Source of the DNA: SHZI01 sp041396045 | GTDB lineage: Bacteria > Pseudomonadota > Gammaproteobacteria > Steroidobacterales > GCA-2729495 | Reading direction: 5' to 3' | DNA length: 64,000 bases | Assembly: GCA_041396045.1 (NCBI GenBank) | Contig: JAWKZI010000015.1 | Coordinates: 4,990-68,989 of the forward strand | In this document: piece after piece, positions 1 to 8,077 of the stretch | Layout of the letters: every line of letters starts with the position of its first letter | Numbering within the stretch: position 1 is the stretch's first letter | Position numbers and translations under genes: made by a program | The notes under the pieces: generated by a model | Told to the model about the DNA's origin: nothing | Database searches by the model: none | What the model saw: the letters and a program-made list of their open reading frames with translations, nothing else

Positions 1-1
1 G

Positions 2-886
2 ATTCTGGTGGTTGGAGCAACCGGCTACATCGGCAGTGCTGTTGTTGCGGAAGCGGTTCGAAGTGGGCACCAGGTTGTTGCTGTAACACGATCACGCAAG
101 AACGACAGTCAGTTTGAGGGTGCGGAAGTCGTGATGGCTGACGTTTCTGACCCGGCATCGATTGCCAGGGCATTCAACAGGAAAATTGATGTCGTCATTT
201 CCTGCCTGGCCACCCGATCCGGTGTAGCCCGCGACTTCGATGATATTGATTACAAAGCAACGCTCAACGTTCTCAATGCCGCCAAACAGAACGGAACCAG
301 TCAGTTCATCCTGCTGTCGGCCATCTGCGTGCGGAAGCCCGACCTCCCACTTCAGCTTGCCAAACTGAAAATGGAGGATGAGTTGATCCGCTCGGGAATG
401 CATTACACAATCGTCAGGCCGACGGCGTACTTTTGGGTATTTGATTCCCAGTCCCGAAATATCAAAAAGGGCAAGCCGGGCTTTTTGCTAGGGTCCGGCG
501 AGCAAGCCCGTCACAATCCGATCGCCAAGGAAGATCTGGCTGAATTCATGGTTGGCTGCGCCGGCAGTAGTGAGCACATTAACCGGATTCATATTATCGG
601 CGGGCCGGAGGTTCCCGGGAATATCATCAGCTCCAAGGATGCGCTATTGATGATATTCGAAGCGATGGGCAAAGAACCGAAGCTGATCAGCGTTCCCACC
701 TGGCTGTTCCAGGCGGCAATCGGCATATCGGGATTTATCGGACACTTCTGGAGAAAGTCTGGCGTGTTCCACGAATTTCTGAGAATAATCTACTACTACT
801 CGCACGACGATATGCGGGCACCTGGCTACGGCTCCAGAACAATCAGGCAATACATCATGCAGGCGTCGTCTTCGGCTGCTGACTGA
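2..886 (+). CDS. NmrA/SDR-type NAD(P)-binding protein, BciA (divinyl chlorophyllide 8-vinyl reductase)-like, 5' partial
   Basis: The reading frame is open to the window edge and already in the first Rossmann strand (ILVVGATGYIG), so only a few residues are missing. The glycine motif GATGYIG binds NAD(P). The central ILLSAICVRKP stretch and the following VRPTAYF are shared, from memory, with the BciA family, which reduces the 8-vinyl group of divinyl chlorophyllides; a KKGKPGF segment and an IGGP segment follow in the same order. Length (about 294 aa) is near the family size. No other bacteriochlorophyll gene is in the window, so the substrate may be another tetrapyrrole or a different compound. 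Family placement is firm for NmrA/SDR; the BciA link is inference. Confidence 0.75.
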   Translation: MLVVGATGYIGSAVVAEAVRSGHQVVAVTRSRKNDSQFEGAEVVMADVSDPASIARAFNRKIDVVISCLATRSGVARDFDDIDYKATLNVLNAAKQNGTSQFILLSAICVRKPDLPLQLAKLKMEDELIRSGMHYTIVRPTAYFWVFDSQSRNIKKGKPGFLLGSGEQARHNPIAKEDLAEFMVGCAGSSEHINRIHIIGGPEVPGNIISSKDALLMIFEAMGKEPKLISVPTWLFQAAIGISGFIGHFWRKSGVFHEFLRIIYYYSHDDMRAPGYGSRTIRQYIMQASSSAAD

Positions 887-948
887 CCTCTGGAGACATC
901 CACGGATGACCGGTTAGAGACGAACGGGCCAGCAGGTCCGAAGGGGGA

Positions 949-960
949 ATGCGGCAATGA
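949..960 (+). promoter_or_regulatory. Three-codon upstream reading frame overlapping the TonB receptor start
   Basis: A strong purine-rich ribosome site (aaggggga, 941-948) sits directly before an ATG at 949 that reads ATG CGG CAA TGA. Its TGA overlaps the ATG of the receptor (957) as ATGA. The ribosome site is very close to the first ATG and better spaced for the second, so this may simply be the receptor's own site, or a mini-ORF giving translational coupling. Confidence 0.35.
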
Positions 961-3746
961 ATTCCAAGTGCCGGGCGGCTACGGGATACGCGTGCCTGGC
1001 ACTCCTGTGTGGTACGAGTCTGCTACCAGTGGCCAATGCCCAGGTGGAAGAGGTTGTCGTCACCACACGCAAGCGCGAAGAAAACCTGCAATCAGTACCG
1101 ATCTCCGTCACTGCCCTGAGCACCCAGCAGATCGAGCGGCAGGGCATCACCGATCTTTACGATGTTTCCCAGCTCGTGCCCAGCTTGCAGTTCGACAGTG
1201 CCTTTGGCCCGCAAGACACGCGGGTCACCATTCGCGGACTTTCCAACAGCCGTGGCCGTTCAAATGTAGCGTTTCTGGTGGACGGCATCGATATCACAAC
1301 GGAAAACGTGATTTCCGCCGGATCAGGATTGCTCGCCAACAAGCGGCTGTTGAATGACGTCGAACGGATCGAGGTCGTCAAGGGCCCCCAAAGCGCGCTA
1401 TACGGGCGCTCTGCCTTCGCCGGCGCCATCAGCTACATAACCAGGGAACCCGGCGACGAGCTGGAGAGCGTGATTCGTATCGATGCTGCCGACTACGGCA
1501 AGTTGCAGCTCGATGGTTCGATCGGCGGGCCGGTGATCCCCGGCCTGCTTGGTGTGCGCATATCCGGCGTGCAGTGGTCGGAGGACGGCTACTACACGAA
1601 TAGCATGTCGGGTGAAGACGTTGGCGGCGGTGATGGCTATGGCGGCGCAGTGACCGCCGTCCTGACGCCAACGGCGTCCTTGAAGTTCAAGGCACGGGTC
1701 GAGTACAGCGACGAGGATTACGACCCCACGCCCACCGTACCGGTCCCACGGAACACCATCGGACTCTATCCGCAGGCAGCCGTAGACGCGGGTGTTGGGA
1801 TCAGCACGGCTTTTAATGGTACTGCGACGACACTGCTCGACTTCGGCGTGTACTGCCCGCCGAACATCACGGTGCCGGCGGGATCACCACCAGGCTACTG
1901 TCTGCCACAAAGCTTCGGTTCGGCCAGTGGCCTCGAAGTCAGGCAAAGCGAGAATCCCTTTAGCGGTGGCGACTTCCCTGGTTCTTCGATCGAATTACTG
2001 CGCTCAACGCTGGTTGCCGAATGGGATGCCGGTCCTGTCCTGCTTTCCAGCTATACCGGCTACACAAACGCGACCCTGGACCAGAATTACGATCAGGACT
2101 ATCAGGCCAGCGGGCGTCCGGACCGGCTCATCTCCGAAATGATCACGGATACACATCAGGAGACGACCCAGTTCAGTCAGGAACTACGGGCTACCAGTGC
2201 ATGGGCCGGGCCAGTACAGGTCACAGTCGGCGCACTCTACTGGCGCGAGCAGCGGGACCTCGACGACCACAACATCATCGCCTCCTGTCTGCCGATTACG
2301 ACGGACGTTGCCGGCAATCTGGTGCGCGATGTGCCCGGGGTCTGTGACGGAACAGCCGCCCCGGGCGAGCTGGTCTCGGTCGCTGGCTGGCAGGAATACG
2401 TACGCCAGGACCTGAGGCCCGAGGTGCCAGGCTTCAAAGGTGCGGTCTGGGAGACCGATACCGAACATTTCTCCGGCTACCTTAGTGTCGGATGGTCAAT
2501 TACCGATGCTCTCAAGGTCACTGTAGAAGACCGCTATAGCTACGAGACCTTTGATATTTTGCGTCCCAATCAGGCGTCCTGTGCCGCGCTCGGCTTCACT
2601 GTTGCGGGTGGCAACCTGGTGGTTCCCCTGGTCTCCGAGGCCGCCAACCCCGGCGTAGACGTCAATTGTGAGGCGTGGGAAAACGCCCGTATCAAGGTCG
2701 AACGCGGGATGGATCCGAACGGACCAGAACTCGTTGCTCCCGGCGATCCTGGCGGATTACTGGACTGGGCCTTGATTCGAGGTCAGGAGACCTCCCGGTT
2801 TAGCACGCCCAAAGTCACGGTCGAATGGCAGGCGACCGACGACGCGCTTGTCTACTTCTCATGGGCCAAGGCCGAGAAGCCGGGTGGCATCAACCAGCTC
2901 GAGGCAGGCGCATCAGCAACCACAATCGAGAACGAGCGCTTCGAGCCGGAGCGCATGACAGCCTGGGAACTGGGTACCAAAACCACCTGGGCCGTTGCCG
3001 GCTACTTGCAGCTCAATGGTGCCGCCTTCTACCAGGACTACTCCGACAAGCAGGTGACAACCCAGATCCTGGTCGACAATGCGCTGGCGCCCCGGGTGAC
3101 CAATGCATCTTCCGCAGAAATCCGGGGGCTGGAACTCGACCTGAGATGGCAACCCGCCGCACTCGAAGGCCTGACACTCGGCGCGTCGTATACCTGGCTG
3201 GACGCCACGTATCAGGACTTCCTCGATGACACCACCATATTGCCCCGGGCCGCCGCCGCTGGCTGTTCACAAATCGTCTACAAGGGCGGACTTGGCAGCA
3301 ATCCGGAGAATCTTTCAGACCCGGCCAATGGTGCGCCGACCTGCCGAATCAACCAGAAGGGAAAGAACCTGGAACGGACCCCGGAAAACGCGGTCGTTGC
3401 TACTGTCAATTTCCAACGGCCATTCTTCGCCGCGGACGTTAACTGGTTCGCCGGCCTGAACGCCGCGTACCAGGACAAGCGTTACCTGGACCCGGACAAC
3501 TTCACCTACTGGGACGACTACTGGCTTCTCAACCTGCAACTTGGACTGACTGGCGACAAGTGGGAGATGGTCGGCTACATCGACAACCTGCTGGACGACA
3601 ACACCATCAAAACAGGCGGCTCGGGGCCGGATTTTGGCGAGCAAGTCTCGGAACTCGGCTTCGTCGCCGGCCTCGGCGTGCAGTTTACGTTCGCCCCGCT
3701 GCCAGATCCGCGCGTATTTGGCATTCGGCTCACTCGGCGGTTCTAG
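957..3746 (+). CDS. TonB-dependent outer-membrane receptor
   Basis: A 929-residue outer-membrane active transporter. It has a signal peptide (residues 1-28, ending ANA) and then a TonB-box-like VEEVVVTTRKR that leads straight into the plug domain (VPISVTALS, IRGLS, KGPQSALYGR, AGAISYI). A long beta-barrel follows, ending in the terminal Phe (LTRRF) typical for barrel insertion. There is no N-terminal STN signalling domain, so it is probably not coupled to an anti-sigma/ECF system. Large Cys-containing inserts in the extracellular loops suggest a bulky ligand. No siderophore or vitamin genes flank it, so the substrate is unknown. It lies 70 bp downstream of the BciA-like gene on the same strand. 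Confidence 0.93.
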   Translation: MNSKCRAATGYACLALLCGTSLLPVANAQVEEVVVTTRKREENLQSVPISVTALSTQQIERQGITDLYDVSQLVPSLQFDSAFGPQDTRVTIRGLSNSRGRSNVAFLVDGIDITTENVISAGSGLLANKRLLNDVERIEVVKGPQSALYGRSAFAGAISYITREPGDELESVIRIDAADYGKLQLDGSIGGPVIPGLLGVRISGVQWSEDGYYTNSMSGEDVGGGDGYGGAVTAVLTPTASLKFKARVEYSDEDYDPTPTVPVPRNTIGLYPQAAVDAGVGISTAFNGTATTLLDFGVYCPPNITVPAGSPPGYCLPQSFGSASGLEVRQSENPFSGGDFPGSSIELLRSTLVAEWDAGPVLLSSYTGYTNATLDQNYDQDYQASGRPDRLISEMITDTHQETTQFSQELRATSAWAGPVQVTVGALYWREQRDLDDHNIIASCLPITTDVAGNLVRDVPGVCDGTAAPGELVSVAGWQEYVRQDLRPEVPGFKGAVWETDTEHFSGYLSVGWSITDALKVTVEDRYSYETFDILRPNQASCAALGFTVAGGNLVVPLVSEAANPGVDVNCEAWENARIKVERGMDPNGPELVAPGDPGGLLDWALIRGQETSRFSTPKVTVEWQATDDALVYFSWAKAEKPGGINQLEAGASATTIENERFEPERMTAWELGTKTTWAVAGYLQLNGAAFYQDYSDKQVTTQILVDNALAPRVTNASSAEIRGLELDLRWQPAALEGLTLGASYTWLDATYQDFLDDTTILPRAAAAGCSQIVYKGGLGSNPENLSDPANGAPTCRINQKGKNLERTPENAVVATVNFQRPFFAADVNWFAGLNAAYQDKRYLDPDNFTYWDDYWLLNLQLGLTGDKWEMVGYIDNLLDDNTIKTGGSGPDFGEQVSELGFVAGLGVQFTFAPLPDPRVFGIRLTRRF

Positions 3747-3779
3747 GCGGGCTGTCGCCGCGCCAGGCACACGCCACAG

Positions 3780-4859
3780 TCAACGATCACCAAAATATCT
3801 GCCGAGGCGTTGTTGCCAGTCCGGTGAGTTGATGCGCTTGAGCAGCGAGGTATCGATTTGCTCGCGCAATGGGCTATGGGCAGGCAGGGCGAATGCATAG
3901 TCCTGACGCTCCAGCACCAGCGGTAGTACCTGAAGCCTGTTGCGATAGCGTTGCTGGATGTAGTAACGCAGCAGTGGCTCGTCATAGACAACCGCGTCGA
4001 CACGGCCAGCAGCCAGATCGTCAAGTGCCGCGTCCAGGCTGCTGGCCTCCCTGTAAGCAAGTTTCTGCCGCTGTAGCCAACTGGCGCTGGTACTGGCTGG
4101 CACACTGGCAATCTGCATACTTCCCAGATCGTCGGCGCTGCGGATACGGTTACTGAGTTGGCCAACTGTAAGTGCGCTGGTGATTGAGGCGGTGAAGAAC
4201 GACACGATCACCAATGCGGCCAACATCCAGACCAGGCCGAGTAGCCGGCCCGGCACGGTTCGCGGTGCGGTGTCACCGTAGCCGACAGTGGTCATGGTCA
4301 CCATGGCCCACCAGAAGCCGGAGAAGATCCCCTGGCCACGCGTGCCGCCGAACTGCTCCGGATTACGTTTGTGTTCGGCCAACCAGACCAGGAAGCCGAC
4401 CCCCAGCAGCAACAGCGTCAGCGTCCCGATGACCTTGAGGAATGCCGATGAGGCCAGCGCCCGCGCCACCGCCAGCCAGCCAGCAGTGTGCCCTCCGCGC
4501 ACTGCCACACCCAACCCCGAACTCATGGTCGGATGTGCGAAATCCATGCGCTGCTCACGCTCGGCGGTGGCAGTGATGGCACCGATGCCCACATCCACTT
4601 CGCCGCTGCTGACGGCGTCGAGCAGGCCCTTCAGCCCGTAAGGCTTGTAGACATAGGCCCAGCCATTTTCATTTGCAGATTCCTGCCAGAGATCAATGGA
4701 AAGGCCACGGTAGTTGTCGCCATCCACGATCACGAACGGTGGGGCGGCCGTCACGCCGACTGTCAATGTCCGCGCCGGCGCGGCCGACTGCGCCCATGCC
4801 TGGCCACAGAACAGGGCCAGTAGCAGTACCAGCCAGGGAAGTGCATTTGATCTGCTCAT
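3780..4859 (-). CDS. Prokaryotic ionotropic glutamate receptor-type ligand-gated K+ channel (GluR0-like)
   Basis: Architecture: signal peptide, S1 half of a periplasmic amino-acid-binding domain (TVGVTAAPPFV, GLSIDLW, DVGIGAITATAERE), a first membrane helix, a pore loop with the K+-filter motif TVGYGD, a second helix ending SFFTASITSAL, then the S2 half. This is the split binding domain plus inverted pore arrangement of GluR0. Binding of an amino acid outside would gate K+ flow through the inner membrane. The ATG at 4859 is chosen because AAGGA lies about 8 nt upstream; TTG 4880 and ATG 4868 are alternatives. It converges with the TonB receptor. The ligand cannot be read from sequence. Confidence 0.9.
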   Translation of the reverse strand: MSRSNALPWLVLLLALFCGQAWAQSAAPARTLTVGVTAAPPFVIVDGDNYRGLSIDLWQESANENGWAYVYKPYGLKGLLDAVSSGEVDVGIGAITATAEREQRMDFAHPTMSSGLGVAVRGGHTAGWLAVARALASSAFLKVIGTLTLLLLGVGFLVWLAEHKRNPEQFGGTRGQGIFSGFWWAMVTMTTVGYGDTAPRTVPGRLLGLVWMLAALVIVSFFTASITSALTVGQLSNRIRSADDLGSMQIASVPASTSASWLQRQKLAYREASSLDAALDDLAAGRVDAVVYDEPLLRYYIQQRYRNRLQVLPLVLERQDYAFALPAHSPLREQIDTSLLKRINSPDWQQRLGRYFGDR

Positions 4860-4983
4860 GGAATGCATCCTTGTAGACAACCAGTGTGCGTGAAAGCACA
4901 GCGCGATTCAGGGTAACTCATCGACCACCAGGCATTGGCTTGTATTCGAGCTGTATGGCTTCCCGTGGTTGACTGCAAACCAA

Positions 4984-5019
4984 AGAGCATGTCGTAATTA
5001 CAGAGCATGTCGCAATTAC
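4984..5019 (+). repeat. 18-bp tandem duplication upstream of the VOC gene
   Basis: Two adjacent 18-bp copies (4984-5001 and 5002-5019) of agagcatgtcgyaattac differ at one base. They lie 21-57 bp before the ATG at 5041. This may be a recent slippage duplication or a tandem operator. Confidence 0.7.
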
Positions 5020-5040
5020 CTTGAGTTGAGAGGTTCATCC

Positions 5041-5409
5041 ATGCCCCATCGATCCCGAGTTTGCGCAGTCCTCTTCGACGTCAATTCAGCATCGTATGAA
5101 GCAGAAGCCGGATTCTGGGCCGGCGCACTGGGACGAGCGCTCGCGTTTGACCCTGCCGCAAAGTACACGGGCCTGCCAGGTGAGCTGGACTACCTGATCC
5201 AGAAGACCGATGAAGAACATACCGGCGTACACATCGACATAGAAACAGACGACGTTGCAGCCGAAGTCGCCCGCCTGGAAAAGCTGGGCGCCCTGAAGCG
5301 CAATCAGGTCAAAGACTGGTGGGTCATGGTAGACCCGGGTGGCCATCCCTTCTGCGTTGTACCGGTACAGAGCAAAAGCTGGCCGAAGGATGCCATCGAA
5401 TGGCCGTGA
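5041..5409 (+). CDS. VOC/glyoxalase-like domain protein
   Basis: A 122-residue single-domain protein of the glyoxalase-like fold. It shows AEAGFWAGALGR near the N-terminus, HIDIETDDVAAEVARLEKLGA in the middle, and VMVDPGGHPFCVVP near the C-terminus, the usual end of this fold. Such proteins bind a metal or small ligand and range from dioxygenases to resistance proteins; the exact reaction is not evident. The start at 5041 is preferred over an upstream in-frame start at 4969 because it has a purine-rich site (gagagg) and begins at the domain. Confidence 0.8.
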   Translation: MPHRSRVCAVLFDVNSASYEAEAGFWAGALGRALAFDPAAKYTGLPGELDYLIQKTDEEHTGVHIDIETDDVAAEVARLEKLGALKRNQVKDWWVMVDPGGHPFCVVPVQSKSWPKDAIEWP

Positions 5410-5482
5410 GCACTTGCAGTCCTGATCCGGATCTTTCGCCTGTTCAGGACGCTACCCGGTATGTACTGCCCAACAGACATCC

Positions 5483-6067
5483 ATGAACACCAACCGGCTG
5501 GAAGCCTTCAGTGATGGTGTGCTGGCCATCATCATCACGATCATGGTACTGGAGCTCAAAGTACCGCACGGCACCAGTCTGGCCACTCTGCTGCCGCTGG
5601 TTCCGGTACTTCTCAGCTATGTGCTGAGCTTCATCTACATCGGTATCTACTGGAACAATCATCACCATATGCTGCATGCGACGCACAAGGTGACGGGTCC
5701 CATCCTCTGGGCCAATCTGCATCTGCTGTTCTGGTTATCGCTTATTCCCTTTGTCACTGGCTGGATGGGTGAGAACCATTTCACGCCGGGTCCGGCAGCA
5801 ATGTACGGGGTGGTTTTGCTGATGGCAGCAGTTGCCTGGCTGATCCTGCAAAAGCTCATCGTCAGATCACAAGGCACTGATTCGCTCCTGAAAAGAGCGA
5901 TTGGCAATGACTGGAAAGGCAAGTTGTCGTTCAGCCTGTATCTCGCCGCTATTCCTCTTGCATTCTGGCGACCGCCTCTTTCGCTCGCGCTGTACGTGCT
6001 GGTTGCCCTGCTGTGGCTGATCCCCGACCGGCGTATCGAGGCTGTGCTTAGCAGTAGCAGTCCGTGA
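5483..6067 (+). CDS. TMEM175-type (DUF1211) potassium channel protein
   Basis: A 194-residue membrane protein beginning NRLEAFSDGVLAI, the R-x-x-x-FSD signature of the TMEM175 family that forms the cation-selective filter region. About six hydrophobic segments follow, including an H-rich HNHHHML-type loop (WNNHHHMLHATH) after the third helix, also typical. Bacterial members conduct K+ and are not of the TVGYG type. It lies two genes from the GluR0-like channel, so two unrelated K+ channel families occur within 2.6 kb. No operon partner is clear. Confidence 0.85.
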   Translation: MNTNRLEAFSDGVLAIIITIMVLELKVPHGTSLATLLPLVPVLLSYVLSFIYIGIYWNNHHHMLHATHKVTGPILWANLHLLFWLSLIPFVTGWMGENHFTPGPAAMYGVVLLMAAVAWLILQKLIVRSQGTDSLLKRAIGNDWKGKLSFSLYLAAIPLAFWRPPLSLALYVLVALLWLIPDRRIEAVLSSSSP

Positions 6068-6109
6068 GCAGTACAATCGTCGCGAATTGCAGCGGCTCTG
6101 GAGTCTCAG

Positions 6110-7348
6110 ATGAATGACGACCACTATTCCCACGCATCACGGCGCGACTTCCTGCGCAAGGCGGGCGCACTCGCACTGGCCGCTACGCCCCTGAATGCGA
6201 TGACGGCCACCGACACCTCTGAAGGTGTAACGTTTGCCGCCGGTCCGCGGCCACTGGTACGCTACCCCGGCAAACGGGAAATGATCCTGGTGCATTCGCG
6301 CCCGCCCCACCTGGAGACACCTTTTCCGGTATTTAACGAAGGCGCGCTCACCCCTAACGATGCCTTCTTCGTGCGCTACCACCTGGCTGACATTCCCACA
6401 TCCATCGATCCGGCCACGTTCAGGCTCACGGTCAAAGGTACGGTCAAACGACCATTGAGCCTGTCCCTGACCGACCTCAAATCGATGACCGGACAGACCG
6501 AGATCGTGGCAGTCAAGCAATGCAGCGGCAACAGTCGTGGCTACTTCTCGCCGCGGGTGTTTGGCGCGCAGCTTGGCAACGGCGCGATGGGCAACGCGCG
6601 ATGGACGGGTGTACCGCTGAAGGCGGTTCTGGACAAGGCGGGGATTTCAGCCGGCGCGAAGCAGGTAACATTCAATGGCCTGGACAAGCCGGTCTTGAGC
6701 AGCACACCGGATTTTCGCAAAGCCCTGGACATCGATCATGCTCTTGACGGTGAGCCGCTGCTCGCCTGGAACATGAATGGCGAGGAACTGCCATTTCTCA
6801 ACGGCTATCCGCTGATGCTGGCAGTACCGGGCTATTACGGTACTTACTGGGTCAAGCATCTGTCGGAAATCGAAGTGATCGATCACACCTTTGCGGGGCA
6901 CGATGCCTTCTTCATGACCAAGGGATACCGCATACCGGACAACGACTGCAACTGTGTAACGCCGGGCACCGCCGCCGAAAAGATGCGCCCCATCGGGAAG
7001 CTGACGGTACGCAGCTTCATCACCAGTGTGAAGCCGGGTGATGCGCTACCAGCGGGCCGCGCCGTGGATCTGAAGGGTATCGCTTTTGATGGTGGTTCCG
7101 GCATCAAGTCGATCGCTGTATCCGTCGATGGCGGACAGGCCTGGCAGAACGCTGCCCTGGGCCAGGATCTGGGCCGTTTCTCGTTCCGCGAGTGGCACCT
7201 GCCGGTGACCTTTGCAAGTAAAGGCAAGGCGCGCCTGATGGTTCGCGCCACCAGCAACAAGGGTGAGGTGCAGCCCATGACGGCCACCTGGAATCCGGCT
7301 GGCTATCTGCGCAACGTAGTCGAATCCACACCCGTGGTTATCGGCTGA
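6110..7348 (+). CDS. sorA: Molybdenum-dependent sulfite dehydrogenase, catalytic subunit (SorA-like)
   Basis: A periplasmic sulfite oxidase family protein of 412 residues. A Tat signal (SRRDFLRKAGALALA) fits export with cofactor bound. The oxidoreductase Mo domain follows, with the cysteine that ligates Mo in VAVKQCSGNSRG and a GVPLKAVLDKAG segment, then NGYPLMLAVPGYYGTYWVKHL. The C-terminal dimerisation domain begins near ITSVKPGD. It oxidises sulfite to sulfate and passes electrons to the cytochrome encoded 10 bp downstream. The gene pair and order match SorAB. The neighbouring TauD-type dioxygenase could supply sulfite from sulfonates. Confidence 0.88.
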   Translation: MNDDHYSHASRRDFLRKAGALALAATPLNAMTATDTSEGVTFAAGPRPLVRYPGKREMILVHSRPPHLETPFPVFNEGALTPNDAFFVRYHLADIPTSIDPATFRLTVKGTVKRPLSLSLTDLKSMTGQTEIVAVKQCSGNSRGYFSPRVFGAQLGNGAMGNARWTGVPLKAVLDKAGISAGAKQVTFNGLDKPVLSSTPDFRKALDIDHALDGEPLLAWNMNGEELPFLNGYPLMLAVPGYYGTYWVKHLSEIEVIDHTFAGHDAFFMTKGYRIPDNDCNCVTPGTAAEKMRPIGKLTVRSFITSVKPGDALPAGRAVDLKGIAFDGGSGIKSIAVSVDGGQAWQNAALGQDLGRFSFREWHLPVTFASKGKARLMVRATSNKGEVQPMTATWNPAGYLRNVVESTPVVIG

Positions 7349-7358
7349 GGACAAAAGC

Positions 7359-8039
7359 ATGAATGCCAAATTATTCACCATATCCGGCCTGACTGTGGTC
7401 CTGACGGCAGGTCTCGTTGCCGGCCTCATCGCCGGCCAGACACTTGCCGCAGGCAGCGCCGAAGTCCGGACCATCAACCTGCCGCCGGACACATCCAGAC
7501 TGCGCAGCTCGACGTTGCCCGGGTATAACCTGGCGCTGCAAAAATGCGGTATTTGCCATTCTGCCGACTACATCAGCTTTCAGGCGCCCGGCCTGACCCA
7601 GGCACAGTGGACTGCCGAGGTCGGGAAGATGCAGCACACTTATGGCGCGCCGCTCAGCGACGATGAGGTAAAGAGCATTGGTGCTTATCTGGCCGTGGCC
7701 TACGGTAGTGCCAAGGCGACTGATGCCAGCATTATCGCTGCATCATCCGCTCCGGCCCCGGCCGGGAATGCCACCAAGGCCGGTACCGAAATCGATGTAC
7801 AGGCTTTGCTCGACAATCACGCCTGTCTGGGATGTCACGCGGTCGACGAGAAGATCGTCGGTCCGGCATTTCAGGACGTCGCCAAGCGCTACAAGGGCCA
7901 GGCCAATGCACTGGCGTCCGTGGCTACTTCAATTCAGGAAGGCGGTACTGGCAAATGGGGGCCGGTGGCGATGCCGCACTCCACAAATCTGACGGATGCA
8001 GAAGCCAGCGCGCTGGCTGAGTTTGTACTCAAACAATAG
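7359..8039 (+). CDS. sorB: Periplasmic c-type cytochrome, electron acceptor of sulfite dehydrogenase (SorB-like)
   Basis: A 226-residue exported protein with an N-terminal signal/anchor ending around LAAGSAE. Two CXXCH haem sites are visible: CGICHS (residues about 63-68) and CLGCHA (about 151-156). The second half is a class I c551-type domain with KIVGPAF and a distal Met in PVAMPHSTNL. It has a strong ribosome site (gagga) and follows sorA by 10 bp, so the two form an operon. The N-terminal half differs from the usual single-haem SorB, making this a longer two-haem version. Confidence 0.82.
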   Translation: MNAKLFTISGLTVVLTAGLVAGLIAGQTLAAGSAEVRTINLPPDTSRLRSSTLPGYNLALQKCGICHSADYISFQAPGLTQAQWTAEVGKMQHTYGAPLSDDEVKSIGAYLAVAYGSAKATDASIIAASSAPAPAGNATKAGTEIDVQALLDNHACLGCHAVDEKIVGPAFQDVAKRYKGQANALASVATSIQEGGTGKWGPVAMPHSTNLTDAEASALAEFVLKQ

Positions 8040-8057
8040 GCGACGGTATAAGCACCA

Positions 8058-8077
8058 CCCGCCTGCGGCCTGGCGGG
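8058..8077. terminator. Hairpin between convergent sorB and TauD-type gene
   Basis: The stem CCCGCC (8058-8063) pairs with GGCGGG (8072-8077) across an 8-nt loop, between the sorB stop and the stop of the opposing gene. There is no T tract, so it may be a weak or bidirectional terminator only. Confidence 0.35.
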
